NCBI GenBank assembly: GCA_027627225.1
Contig: CM051027.1
Coordinates: 45,322,618 to 45,386,617, forward strand
Reading direction: 5' to 3'
DNA length: 64,000 nt
Source of the DNA: Congeria kusceri
Lineage: Eukaryota > Mollusca > Bivalvia > Myida > Dreissenidae
The notes under the pieces are model-generated. The model was given only the letters and a program-made list of their open reading frames with translations, made no database searches and had not been told where the DNA came from. Positions 11,110 to 23,590 of the stretch are shown here, in pieces. Each line of letters begins with the position of its first letter. The first letter of the stretch is position 1. The translations under genes and the position numbers were made by a program.

Positions 11110-11336
11110 CAGAGACGGGGACTCGAATCGAAATTGTCAATTGACAAGGCACACAAATAAGCCTCGTTACGACCAGGCGCTAATTGGGCGTCATTACAAT
11201 AGTCTGTACTGCAAAGGCAAATCTCGAACGCATGATTCTTCGACACGAAATTATGACATCCATCAGACTCGTTCAGCTGCGGCATGGAGCCCATTCTATA
11301 ACAGTCTCTCATTATTCCGATGAAAGCTTCTAAAAT
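11110..11336 (-). CDS. LU (Ly6/uPAR) domain C-terminal exon
   Basis: Minus-strand frame of about 74 codons beginning after a tttag acceptor-like site (exon start near 11336) and ending at a stop near 11110. It reads IMRDC...DGC...ICLCSTDYCND, the cysteine pattern of the last half of a three-finger LU domain, whose hallmark is the C-x-C-x-x-D-x-C-N ending. LU proteins are small secreted or GPI-anchored extracellular proteins. The remaining ~25 residues after the CN motif are not clearly a GPI signal. The N-terminal exons (signal peptide and first CxxC loop) would lie at higher coordinates and I could not find them, so this may be a surviving exon of a broken gene. A paralogue at 46.2 kb is decayed. 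Confidence 0.6.
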
Positions 11337-12385
11337 AATAAGATTTCAAACTATAATGCATAACATATGATAAAAGTTTCAGGTTTCCGTGCATTGTTAA
11401 AAAACAACAACAACAGTTAATTCCGTAGAGAAAACATAGAGAAATAATACATCCATTTTAAATATACTCACACATATCTAAAACTCGAATAGACTTAGAT
11501 GTAACTGAGGTCACAACGTTATCTGCACTGAGAATTTTCCACCACGTATGATCGAGCATACTTGTGGATGTCAATTATGTGCAGCTCCTGTCTAACATGT
11601 AACTAAACCATGAACTTTAACTGTTGTTCCGTTGTTTTATGAAAAGGCTCAGTAAATTACCGGATTAAATTTTAATGTTTAGTATCGTTAACATCATTTA
11701 GTTATTTTTTTAGTAATATTTAAGAAATACTTCAGACACTGGAAGTACTTTTATGAGATACATGTAAATACTGTCAATACTAGTATCAAATGTTTGTAGT
11801 TGAAATCATACAATTTTGAAAATGCGGTTCAGAACCCTTCTAATTATTATTATGTAAAACATTTATAAGAGCTACCGTGAATTTCGATCGTTTATGTTTG
11901 TTTATTCAGTAGCAAGCATTTAGAAATGCCAATGAACGTCCTTCACAAAGTGAACAGTTTCTCTGTGGTTACATTTTGATATAATGTGCTAGAAACTATG
12001 AACACATGTTATGTTTTATTTCATTATTAAATCTGTCGCAGGACTCAACATTCATTTTGCTTTCTGTTTAACTTCGTCTAAGCTAACAGAGCACGTGAAC
12101 TCTGTTATACGAGACAGTGGGGGAATATTACCATATTGCGTTTGTTAACGGTAACCGATCAACATATCATTTCCCGTCTCTGCCTTTGACATAGTATCAT
12201 GTATTTGATATGAAAATATAAAACGAGTTATGTTTGATTGTATATTTGTGACTGAACAGCAATTCATACATCTGTGATATTTGTTTCACTGAATTAATAT
12301 TTTCGAGCAGAGCTCCGGATCGAAACAATGTCATTACTCTATCAAAATTGAGATTATGTTATCTCTTAAAGATAACTGTATTTTT

Positions 12386-13407
12386 AGCTCGACTATTCGA
12401 AGAATAGGTGAGCTTTCCTTCTACCCACGGCGTCGGCGTCGGCGTCCGCGTCTGAATTTGGGTAAAGTTTTTATTCAAAAGTCTTGTAATTAAAAACTAC
12501 ATAAGTTATTCACTTGAAACTTGGAATATACCTTTGTCATCAACTGCAGTGTCAGGGGCAACATGTTTTGTATTTTGATAGAGTTATTCCCCTTTTTCAC
12601 TTAGATTGTCTGGTTAAAGTTTATAATCAAAAGCTTTGTAACTTAAAACTACAAAAGTTTTTCACTTGAAACTTGGAACTAAACTTTGTCATCAACTCCA
12701 GTATCAAGACCAACATTCCCTATAACTCTGTTTTGTATTTTGACAGAGTTAATTTCTGGTTAAAGTTTATATTCAAAAGTTTTGTGACTTCAATACTACA
12801 AAAGCTATTCACTTGAAACGTAGAATATACCTTTGTCATCAACTCCAGTATCAGGGTAAACATTCCCCATAACTCTATTTTGTGTTTTGACAGAGTTGTG
12901 CCCCCTTTTTACTTAGATTTTCTTTTTAAAGTTTATATTCAAAAGTTTGGTAACTTCAAAACTAAATAGGTTATTCACTTCAAACTTAAAACTAACCTTT
13001 GTCATCAACTCTAGTATCAGGGGCAACATTACCCATAACTCTGTTTTGTATTTTGACAGAGTTATGCCCCTTTTTGACATAGATTTTCTGGTTAAAGTTT
13101 ATATAAAACAGTTTTGTAACTTCAAAACTACGTAAGTTATTCACTTAAAACTTGGAACTAACCTTTGTCATCAACTCTTGTATCAGGGTCAACATTACCC
13201 ATAACTCTGTTTTGTATTTTGACAGAGTTAGCCCACTTTTTACATAGACTTGTGGTTAAAGTTTTTGTTCCAAAAGTTTATAAACTATACAAGGCTTCAC
13301 TTTAAAGTTTTGTATTTTAACAAATGTATGCCTCGTCCACTATCCAGAATATGTACCAACTGAAATACTTCGAATAGTCGAGCGCGCTGTCCTCTGGCAG
13401 CTCTTGT
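12386..13407 (+). mobile_element. Pearl/HINE (Helentron-related) non-autonomous element A
   Basis: The head is agctcgactattcgaagaatag followed by a (ggcgtc)n-like run. The centre holds about five or six ~150-bp monomers (ttcaaaagttttgtaac...cacttgaaacttgg...gtcatcaactcc...tttgacagagtta). The tail has the inverted head sequence cttcgaatagtcgagc, a small GCTG...CAGC hairpin and CTCTTGT. Paralogues at 34.7 and 35.5 kb lack the insert, and the join falls inside a T run, as Helentron-type elements prefer. This matches the bivalve pearl elements with tandem ~160-bp cores. Confidence 0.68.
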
Positions 13408-16149
13408 TATACACGATGTACTAAAATAGTTTATTGAATCCGAATTTCTTCCAGATGGGTACAGAATTCAATTACGTTTTATTAGAATATATTGTAATTT
13501 TTAATTCAACGCATGTTGAGTTGGTTCTTTCTTGATCTGTTAATTTAAGAAAAATGCCAAATCCGCGTAAATTAAGTTATTATTATGATAATTATATTAA
13601 CATAACTTTTAGATAAAGCCATATTGTTATTTTTTAATAATTAACGATATTGAATGAAATGTACGTTTCTTTCTAATCGCACATGGATCATATTTATGAC
13701 ATACGAGTATGAGTATTAATACGCATGTGCATGGTATGTATATATTGTGAATGAAAATATACCCAATAAATTTAGGTATTTATCTACACGAAAAACTGCT
13801 AAATTTGCTAGCAAATCATAACGTCTATTGCATTTCATTTGAATACATGTTATGTTTCATTTCATTATAGGATATGTCGAAGGATGCAACATTCAATTTG
13901 CTCTCTGTTTTACTTGGTATAAGCTGACAGAGCACGTGAACTCCGTTATACAAGATACGGAGGGAAACATTACCATATTGCGTTTGTTAAAGGTAACCAA
14001 TCGATTATATGTCTCTGTCTCTGTATTTGACATAGTCTATGCATTTGATATGACAATATAAAACGAGATCGAGTTGATTGTGTGTTTGTGTCGTAAAATC
14101 AATTAACAACACTGACACCTTGGTGACATTTGCCTTACTGGATTGGTAATTTTCTAGCAGAGTTCCGGATCGCGACAATTTCATTAGCCTAACAAAATTA
14201 ATATTAAGACATAATGCAGTTTTCCTACATAATGCACCGAAATTAAAATCTGAACATTTGTCTGATAAGTAAACAATTCAATTACGTTTAAATAGAACTT
14301 ATCTTATTTGTTATAGCTACAACCGATTTAACCCATATTTATGCTCTTTCTTTCTTCTGCATATTTAAGAGAAAGGCCAAATTTACGCCAATGTCGTTAT
14401 TATTAATATATATTACCAAGACCATTAGGGAAAACAATATTGTTTTTATTTTATTAAATTATTAAACAATCATTTAAATGGACAATAAAAATGTCTTTCT
14501 AATCGCACATGAGTTATAATAAGATTATAAATACGATCTGGATACACAATGTGAACATAATTCCTGTAAATTCCGGCTAAAAAATAGAACATACCGTGGA
14601 TAATTTTTCTGGACGACACTGAATCAAATTACAAAACATTCTAATCACGTTTTGTATGCTACTCTTATACCGTTGCTCTGTTAAGCGTTGAACGAATTCC
14701 GTACTTAAATTGAATGCCGTATGTCCTTTGTTAAACTTAAAATTGAGTTTCATATTTTGGGATTAAAATTAATTTACCTCTGTTGTTTAAATATGACCTA
14801 AATCTCCTGCTTAATGGGGTTGAGATTAACAATGCAAAGTATTGGCCGTTTCAAGACGATGAGCGCTGTAATGATTAAATTCAAGATGGTTGCGTGTTGT
14901 ACCATTGATCATTTTCCGTTGAAAGGATATTACCCTGAAAAATCATGATAAGCGTCGAAATTAACCTATAATAGTTAGCAAATGGACTTGTTGAAAGTTG
15001 TATTCTGTATATAATAAAAATAATACATAAAAATGACTTTGGTACTGGGAAAACTACTCGCATTAATTAAAAATAATAACTCAAGTTAAAAAGATAGACT
15101 ACCGTCCATTCAACAGTTTTAACATATTGCTTTTTATTAATAAAAATTAGTTATCCTGTTTCTTGTATAACATTGTCTTTATATACACTGACATATAAGA
15201 TTTAATTAGATTTGGTAATTCCTATAATTTTTTTTAGTTATTTGATATGCTTTAGAAGTAAATAAATCTTCAATAATAAAGGATAATGAGTTGTCTCAAG
15301 AAAAATACAGGTATGTGTTTTTCTAAAGAACATAGATCTGATTTCATATTACATTTTGCTTCTTTTGTGTTTTATACAAAAATATTGTCCACCAATTTGA
15401 TGGCATGAGGTTTGCACCTAACACTGTTATACAAATTAGTTTGGTTTATGGTATTTTGATATATGCAACTGTGGCGAATACAAGTTTGCTTTCTCATTTG
15501 AGCTGCACTGTCTGATTTACATATATCATCACCTTATCTGGTTCAAGTGTGGGCTTTTTGATCAATACTCTAATGAATTGTACGAGTACACAAATCATTG
15601 TCCAATTTTAGCCATTTTTCATACGCTAATTTCTATTTAACACAAGTAAGCGAAATCTTTGTGTGAAGCATTGTTTACATAATGACTTCAAAATGATTTT
15701 ATTACAACTTTACATTGATATAAAAATGAACTTCTTAAATAAGCTTCATTGATTAACAACACATTCAAAGTTGAAGGCATTTAATTTGAATTAAAAAATA
15801 TTACAGCAACCAAGAAACATAATAGCTTAATAGCTTATATTTGCCCGTTCTTCACAACATTTTGGGAAGCCAACTCTTGTTAGTGTGCTTATTGATTCAT
15901 GCCTATTGTCAATATTATATAGTCGATCTTGTATGATGATTTCATGGAGTTATTGGCCGTTGATTTTAAAATAGGGTATTTGCGTTATTAACTGTTTGTA
16001 CTTTTTTCCTTGCTCACACAATAAGGTATTGAAAGCTATACCTTGGGAGATTCCGTCCATCTACTATGGATTTTATCAGCCAATTGATCTCCTTTACATT
16101 GACTGGCGATAAGGACTAACACTTCTCTAGGGCATGAGTTATGTTAATG

Positions 16150-16560
16150 CTGTGTCCTACATGTGACGTAACTGGAACCGGCCCCCGTCCCTGTTCAGCT
16201 CTGGCTTGTATGCTCTGTTGTAGTTCGCCTCCTTCACCCCCTTTCAAACCAAGAGGGTTCCAGATCGACAAATTGCACTGAATCCAATGAGACAGCATGG
16301 CCTGGGCTGTCTTGATCTATGTGGCGTGATTCCTCGCTACTACTAGAACTTGGTCTTTTCTGTTCCATACCCATCGCTTTCAATGTTCATTCCGTTTCTC
16401 CTATGTAGTCCTTGCTACATTTACACTGTGCATGTCCTTCACATTTGATATGGAAATTAGTGCCGCTAATTTTTTGTTCGTTTGCTTTATCCTTAGGTTT
16501 AACAAGGATCTGTGTAAGAGTGCGCTGTAGTTTGAAGCACACATTAATCTGTGTTTAAGG
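16150..16560 (-). pseudogene. Penelope GIY-YIG endonuclease fragment
   Basis: The minus strand reads KCKCSKDYIGETE near 16397-16436 (the YIG half of GIY-YIG). A Ser-rich linker with a His region follows, then WFERG and, after a one-base frameshift near 16248, VKEANYNRAYKPELNRDGGR. That C-terminal WxERxxKEA...LNRDGGR block is diagnostic of PLE endonucleases, which nick target DNA for reverse transcription. A stop follows near 16155. Upstream, a conserved ISGTNFHIKC segment precedes the motif. No RT domain is left. Confidence 0.8.
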
Positions 16561-16662
16561 AAAATTATCTTAAGGTGTTCACACTTTCCTTGCATATATG
16601 GGAAGATGACACTTTCCTTTGAATATTTTTTATCACTCAGGCCCTCGAGAGGTGTTAGTCCT

Positions 16663-16982
16663 AATCCCCAGTCAATGTAAATGAGATCAATTGGCTGATG
16701 ATGTCCTTAGTAGATGGACGAAAAACAATCCCCAGTCAATGTAAATGAGATCAATTGGCTGATGAAGTCCTTAGTAGACGGACGAAAAACAATCCCCAGT
16801 CAATGTAAATGAGATCAATTGGCTGATGATGTCCTTAGTAGATGGACGAAAAACAATCCCCAGTCATTGTAAATGAGATCAAGTGGCTGATGAAGTCCTT
16901 AGTAGATGGACGAAAAACAATCCCCAGTCAATGAAAATGAGATCAATTGGCTGATGAAGTCCTTAGTAGATGGACGAAAAAC
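16663..16982 (+). ncRNA. Five tandem hammerhead-ribozyme-like motifs in the PLE terminal repeat
   Basis: Five direct copies of a 64-bp unit (starts 16663, 16727, 16791, 16855, 16919). Each contains CTGATGA, one extra base (a or t), GTCC, a 9-nt loop, GGAC, then GAAA. These are the two conserved core strands and stem II of a hammerhead ribozyme, in the right order. PLE pseudo-LTRs are known to carry hammerhead ribozymes, so the context fits. The extra base before stem II is unusual. Stems I and III and the cleavage triplet (an ATC or GTC in aatccccagtc) are not settled by eye. The inverted left arm (16046-16110, minus) has a decayed core: CTGATAA and GGACGGAA. Confidence 0.7.
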
Positions 16983-18419
16983 TTCAAAAGTATAGCTTTC
17001 ACAACTTTATTGTGTGAGAAAGGAAAAAGTACAAACATATAATAATAATTGAAACCACACAGTTCAAATAGTTCATTCAAATAGGTTATTTCCGCATTTT
17101 AGCTAAAATGTCTTAACCTTTACGTAAGTCATTCCCATCAACTGACAACGCGCAATTTCGGTGACCATATATCAGTTTCCCTTTCAGATATTCATGTTGG
17201 AAGTACAACATAACCTACATTTTTGGGAAATGTGATACCAAAGCGACTTCCGTAGAAATGCTTTGTCATTCCTTGTTATTAGAGATGCTTGAAGTTACAA
17301 ATTCACAATTAACAGAAAACTAATGTAGATTTTGATGTATGCAATACGAGGGTTGTTCAATAAATTCGTAGTCTAACACTCTCATTTTTTTTTATATTTT
17401 ACACATATAACCTCTTAACTAGACCACCTAAATTAAATCAAAAGTGTAAATGAAAGAATGTATGCAAATCACAATTATGCACACAACATGTGAAAATCCT
17501 GCCGAAATCGTACACATACGATACAGGGAGTTAAAGAGCCGAAACCGTCACGGGAGTTGTTTATTTAAATGTAGTTCACACTATTTTCGAAAGAATGAAA
17601 ATACTTGGCTAATGAAGAGATGACCGGAAGCAAATTCAACGACAGAACCTCACAGAGGAGAGCTGCAGGAAAACAGGCGTTGACGGAGTGTGTCTGTTTC
17701 TGTTTGAGACTGTGTGTTTGCTGACCTTCACCATGAATATGCGAAATGTATAATAACCTCTGCATTTCTATATTTTCTATACTGAAAGCAATTGAAATCA
17801 ACAGGTTACAATTCCTCAAATTCAAAGCACAATGGCCTATCCAAACAGGCCACATAATTCAAGTTGGAGATATTAGCAACCTAGCCATACACTACGGAAA
17901 TCTCTCTTTACCTTTGTTGTAGTTTAAAAGTGTCTTAGTACTTGTAACAATTAATCGAGATTTGTAGCTGTATTTACTAAGATGATTTTATAGTGCCAGA
18001 CTGGATTGTCTTTTGAAATGATATACGAGTATATCAAGCGCCGAAAAATCTCATTCAATTTGCTCAGTGTTGGCTCTAATTTAGATATATGACCTTCGCA
18101 TTTTATTAAAAAAGAACATACAAGTCGATACTTCGACAAGACTCTTTATATATATTCATACCTCTCAAACGTTCGCAGTCGAAGTTACATGATATTAGTT
18201 GCAGTTCAGATAGCATTATTACGTATTTCTAGCGTACGCCATTTTTGCAGATTGAATAAAAAAGTGTCCGTTTCGCATTTTAGAGTACACTGCTCACTAC
18301 TCCGACATAATGCCCCGCACAGCTAGGGACGTGTGTTTTTATTTTCTTTACAAAACATGTATCTTTAACGAATGATGTGTGCAGTAGTGTAAAACAAACA
18401 AACAGGAATAAGGTGTTAA

Positions 18420-20050
18420 AAGAAGTACTACAGATGTTAATAACTATAGGGAATAACACTTCTTAGCTGTTTATCTAAGCTTTTTACAACAGTTGTGAAT
18501 ACTCGCATTGAAAATTTTGTAACAACTCGAACATTATTTCGGACGCACAATTTGGTTTTAGAAAACGGCGGTGAATTGTTGATGTAATATTTATAGTTAT
18601 GTCGTTAGTACAAAAATATGTTAATGAAATTAAGTATTGAACGCTGTATATGTTGATATGATGATATATTTTGATACTTTTTATATCTGAAATACACTAT
18701 GGTTGAAATTATTTAAATGTGGTATAAAAGGTAAATTACTAAGAATTATTAAAAATAAGTATCAAAATGTTAAATCTTGTGTTAAACAGTGTTCAACTTA
18801 TTCAGAATATTTTAGCTATGCTGTTGGATTATGCCAAGGATAAGTAATGTCACCTTAATTATTTTCGCTGTTTGTGGAGGATTTAGAATTATTTTCGCAA
18901 GATAACGCTTCGCCCGGTTTGAATATTAATGATATTATACTAATATTGTTGCTTTTTGCTGATGATATGGCAGTTTCAGGCAAAACTCCTGAAGAAATAC
19001 AAAAACATTTGGATCTTTAACTTGAATATTGGCAAACTTGGGGACTTAAAGTCAATAATAATAAGACTAAAATTATGGTATTTCGTAAAAGAAATCGGTT
19101 ATTACCCTCCGAAAATTGGACTTACGATGGCCAACCAATAAAAGTTGTGAATGATTTTAATTATCTGGGAACAGATTTTGATTATACTGGCAACTTTAGT
19201 TTGAACCAAGAATATCTCTCTGGTAAAGCACTAAAAGAACTGAATATTTTATTCAATAAATGTAGAGAATTTGAGCTAAAACCTAAAAAGCTGTCAGTTG
19301 TTTGATGATCTTGTGGGATCAATTTTAAACTACGCAAGTGAAGTGTGAGGCAACACCAAGTCGAAAGAAATCGAAAGAATACATTTAAAATTTAACAAAA
19401 GATTATTGAATGTTAAACAAAACACGTGCATTGTGGCGGTTTATGGCGATTTGGGCATCCTCTCTTTATAAACCGTTATATCAGAATTGTAAAATACTGG
19501 TTTGAGATTTCACATACTGATACTATTATATTAAAAACTGTATGTTTACAAGCTCTGTAAGATAGTAAAAATGGGTATATAAATTAGGTTTCAAATGTTA
19601 AAAATCTTTTTGACACATATGGGTTTTATAATGTATTCGATGACGCCAATTCTGTCGAAAACAATAGACCATCTGTACACAAATGCCACCAATTATTAAA
19701 AAGTAATAACACAAATAAACTTATGATGCTTGCAAAGGCTGTTAAAGAAGAGTTAAAAATGAGAAATACTTTCCACAACACTACTGTGTAACACACACAG
19801 GGTTGTCCTCCTATATACTCTAATAGCAAAATTTCATACTTTGATGTAAAAGTGTTGAAATATCATGACCGTTCTTTGCCTGTTATTTACATAAACTATT
19901 TTTTTCGTAATTTAAAATTGTTTTTTTGTAAGTATATATATAAATATATATACTTTGTTCAATCGTTATAACGTGACAATATACATGTAATTTATTGATC
20001 TGTTTAGATGATTTACTTTGTACAAATCTTAATAAATTGTATTGTCTTGT
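18420..20050 (+). mobile_element. L1/Tx1-type LINE fragment, 5'-truncated
   Basis: It begins inside the reverse transcriptase (VNNYRGITLL-like near 18437) and ends in an AT-rich 3' region (aataaattgtattgtcttgttttg, about 20050). Broken frames include LLLFADDMAVSG (catalytic FADD, near 18950) and an intact 3' RT part at 19075-19305 (GLKVNNNKTKIMVF, FNYLGTDFDYTGNF). The motif style is that of the larger LINE at 30-33.9 kb. The insertion coincides with loss of the block seen at 7200-7930 in duplicate 1. Confidence 0.7.
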
Positions 20051-22927
20051 TTTGTCTATGTTCGTGCGATGTAATAGGATCTTTCAACAGGTAATTATCT
20101 AAGATTATTTATTTAAAAGAAGTTATCTTGAAGATGATCTATTCAACTTAATTCAACGATACCATGCAAATCTGACACTTTCTGAAGCATCAAGCAATGC
20201 CAATTTGTTATTCAAATTAATTAAGAAATAAAAAAGTAAAATGGTTTATTAATTCTGAAAGCGATTCTACAGGTGACTACTCTAGGATTTAATTTGCGAC
20301 TTATCGCGTTCATTGAGACAAGAAAAGACAAACTTAATTTGCAAAATTTTAATCCAGACGTTGATTTGAACGATTTATAGTTCTTGACAAACATGATAAA
20401 TGTTATTTTTTTCAGAAGTTTCCAAGTGTTATTTAAGTCTGATGAATTTTTTCAAATTAAGGTGCATTATCTTAAACCATAAAATCTTGAACTAAACCAT
20501 ACATTCATTATATATTGATCTAAATAACTTGTGGGTATACCTTTGTGCCTCTTTTGCAGATCTCGACTGATGTTCTATTGTTGTGCCTTCAACGACGGGA
20601 CTAGAGCTTAAAAAATCTCAGAAACTTCTGTGTTCGGCTTCCTCAAATCTGAGCAGTTGAAAAGCGACACGCGTTTAGTCCAGTACGCAATTAACCGTCC
20701 ATTTCTATAGTTATGGTTTATATAGTTTGGACAGTATTTTGGTAAAACAAGATCGCTTGTTAGTTTGGAATTCTAAATTAGTAAAGAGTACTGTACAACC
20801 AATAGTATGTTGTAATCGTAGCATAGATTTTGCGTTATCGTAATGTTTGACAAATTTATTCCATACTGAATTTAATTGGCCGACAGTAATGTATCATTCT
20901 TGGGGACTCTCGGTGTGCCCAATAATTATCTGAATACCCCAATAGATGTCCTGTCAGGTAACGCATTAAGTTTCCTCTAAAAGAATAGCAAGCTCTTTGT
21001 GCAGATTAACCTTTGGAAAGTATAATTTCCAGAACTAAACTATAGGCACTTATTACAATTATGTTCTATGAAATTTACATAGAAATATCATTCCGGGTTT
21101 GTCAAGTTAAAGGCTATGTTAAAATGCGTCCTTTTACCTGTTAACATTCTGAAGACTGTCTTGTTGATTGATTTTTCCCTTCTCCTGAAATCACACTAAA
21201 CTGTAGACATTCAAGTTGAACCGTTATTTATAGCCAGCAAGAAATAGAGATATATCCATTCCCCAGCTGTTTTGTTACAAATCCAATATAGACGTTCAAT
21301 GTATTTATGTATTTCACACACTTAAATCAACACAAACATCAGTATGAAAACAGTGGCAAACATTTATTTAATATAATAAAGTGTACCAGAATGCAATAAA
21401 TCTGAACCATTATATTTTCTAAGTAATTTTCTAGTCATGCGTCCGTGTTACACCAATGAACCTTTATCTAGGGTCAATGCATAATATATTGTGACCACGA
21501 TCGTATCTGTTTTGTGACAATGCCAGAGAAAGAAGTCATGATATTGTCTTTTGTGATATTCTATTGTTGCCCCTTCAACGGAGGGACAGCGGCTACAAGA
21601 ACTCTAATAGAGCTTTGTGATCAGCTTCCTCTAATCTGAGCAGTTGGAAAGCAACATATGGTTTGACTAATGTATCTACTACTGATTGCTACAGGACTAG
21701 TAGCACTGAACCGTCTATTTGGTCGGTCGTAATGTCTCTTTCTCGAGGACACTCGGAATGCCGAAAATGATCTGAATACCCAAATAGATGTCTTGTCAGA
21801 TGGTACATTAATTATTCTCTATAAGTACAGTTAGAAACTATAGCACAATAGTTTAGGCGTTATCAATTAAACCGGGTCATTTGAACATATACTAACACTT
21901 CCGTCTTGCATTAGTTTTCTTTCTTCGTTAAAACCATTTCCGCTTTTTACCGTAATAAAACATGATAAATGAGCGTGGTAACGAAACGCTTCTCAACGGA
22001 ATCATTGATGACATGCAATTAGATCGATTGCACAGAAATGATCGAGCGAACTATTAAGCGAAGTCATGATACATTGAATATCAAAGGTGTTAAATCAGAT
22101 GGAACACTCTGAGGATAAATACTGTTGATGAAATACGTTTGAAGAGCGCAATAACATACAGATGAAAGCTAAACAAGGTCTGGAATTGTGTTGCCAAACG
22201 TTCACACATACCAAATCTATAGAAAATAATTTACCACAGTTTCATTTTTTGTTGTTTGTTTTTTTTTCGCAAAACTAACACAGCTCTAATGAATATTATA
22301 AAAGTTGGTTATTTCCAAAACAAATAGTGATCTTTTTTTTCCTTGCGACTCGTAAATTGATGAACGTGTGGATTAACTATGAATGAGAACTGATAAATCA
22401 GAGACTTTCAATACCATAAATAAATGGAAATCATGGCAACACATTGATCTGGCAACACAAACACAAAAGCGAGTGTAAATATACAGAGATAATACTGGGT
22501 TAACCAATAAGCGTGCATTGAAAAAGCAGGCAGTTTAATTTTATGTTCACAAACCAATACGACGTATGTGTTTTTCTTGGAAGCTAGATCAAGCAATTTT
22601 ATAACTTATAAGACCCATCCCATACAGGTCTATGTTTTGTGAATGTTGAGCACACATTTTTTTCTATGTCTTAATTATATGCAGATTATAATACATTTTA
22701 CATTAAACCATTTGGCTTCCTCCAATAAGAAGAGAAAGACGAAACATGCTTAAATAATTCACAAGTATTTGTGAAACCTTATAATTAGATTTAACTATTC
22801 AACTATTCAACCACAATATCTAATAGTCAAATTTGCTTTTTTGCATTCATGTTCAGTTAGAATTGCTTTACGACCAAAGAAATGACAAACACTACACATA
22901 CTTAATTCGACCGTCCAGACTGGTAAA

Positions 22928-23590
22928 CATTATTCATCTGATTACCGGTCAATGAATACAAATATCAAGAGTCTGTTTATGTGAGAGGCGTTTACACTAA
23001 CTGAAATGACCAAACATTCCTTATCTTCTGGGCCTCATGTTAGCGTGGAACGAGTCAGGTCTTACAATGGATGTTGTTACATTATTCATCTCGTTACCTG
23101 TAAATGATAACAAATATAATGAGTATGTTTATGTGAGAGGCGGTTACACTGACTGAAATGACCAAACGTTCAAATCGCTTGTGATATGCTTCTCTTCTGT
23201 GCCTCATTTTAGCGTGGAACGAGTCAGACCTTACAATGGATGTTGTTACATTATTTATCTCATTACCGGTCAATGATAGCAAATGTCATGAGTCTGTTTA
23301 TGTGAGAGGCCTTTACACTGACTGAAATGACCAAACGTTCCAATCGCTCGTGATATGCTTCTCTTTTGTGCCTCATTTTAGCGTGGAACGAGTCAGACCT
23401 GACAATATATGTTGTTACACTATTCATCTCATTACCGGTCAATGAATTTAAATATCATGAGTCTTTTTATGTGAGAGGAGGGCGACACTGACTGAAATGA
23501 CCAAACGTTCCAATCGCTCGTGATATGCTTCTCTTCTGTGCCTCATTTTAGCGTGGTACGAGTCAGATTTTACAATGGATGTTGTTACAC
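22928..23590. repeat. Tandem repeat, four ~170-bp units
   Basis: Units start near 22928, 23080, 23249 and 23418. Each runs from cattattcatctcattaccggtcaatga to tagcgtggaacgagtcag...tacaatggatgttgttaca. The paralogous position at 53.36-53.54 kb has one unit only, and 14.56, 36.37 and 46.80 kb each carry one diverged relative. Confidence 0.75.

Larger units (their letters stand above)
15984..17078 (-). mobile_element. 5'-truncated Penelope-like element (PLE)
   Basis: Minus-strand orientation. It retains the GIY-YIG endonuclease part and the 3' end, while the reverse transcriptase is absent. The outer ~150 bases form an inverted repeat: gtttgtactttttcc...ctcacacaataa at 15993 onward and its inverse ending near 17037. 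This is typical of PLE copies with an inverted partial pseudo-LTR upstream. The flanks show an imperfect 16-bp duplication (aaatagggtatttgcg at 15968-15983, aaataggttatttccg at 17079-17094). The empty paralogue at 37.74-37.78 kb carries a single copy. The right arm is expanded into the five-copy hammerhead array. Confidence 0.8.
7090..18440. repeat. Segmental duplicate 1 of a tandemly repeated locus
   Basis: Blocks found here recur in order and orientation later in the window. Examples: 7390-7830 matches 42790-43160 and 48890-49300; 7900-8890 matches 20055-21000 and 43720-44880; 9380-9720 matches 21880-22180, 28460-28720 and 51870-52170; 11110-11700 matches 46160-46690; 14500-18440 matches 36370-41550. 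Divergence is visible but alignment by eye is continuous over hundreds of bases. It contains its own HINE (12386-13407) and Penelope (15984-17078) insertions. Apart from the LU exon I see no reliable gene in it. The stretch 10330-11090 has no match in the other duplicates and is unassigned. Confidence 0.75.

Noticed and set aside
13852..14061. 69-codon plus-strand frame in a repeated block
   Set aside because: The equivalent frames in the copies at 12.0, 34.3 and 35.2 kb are broken by stops and shifts, so there is no sign of coding selection.
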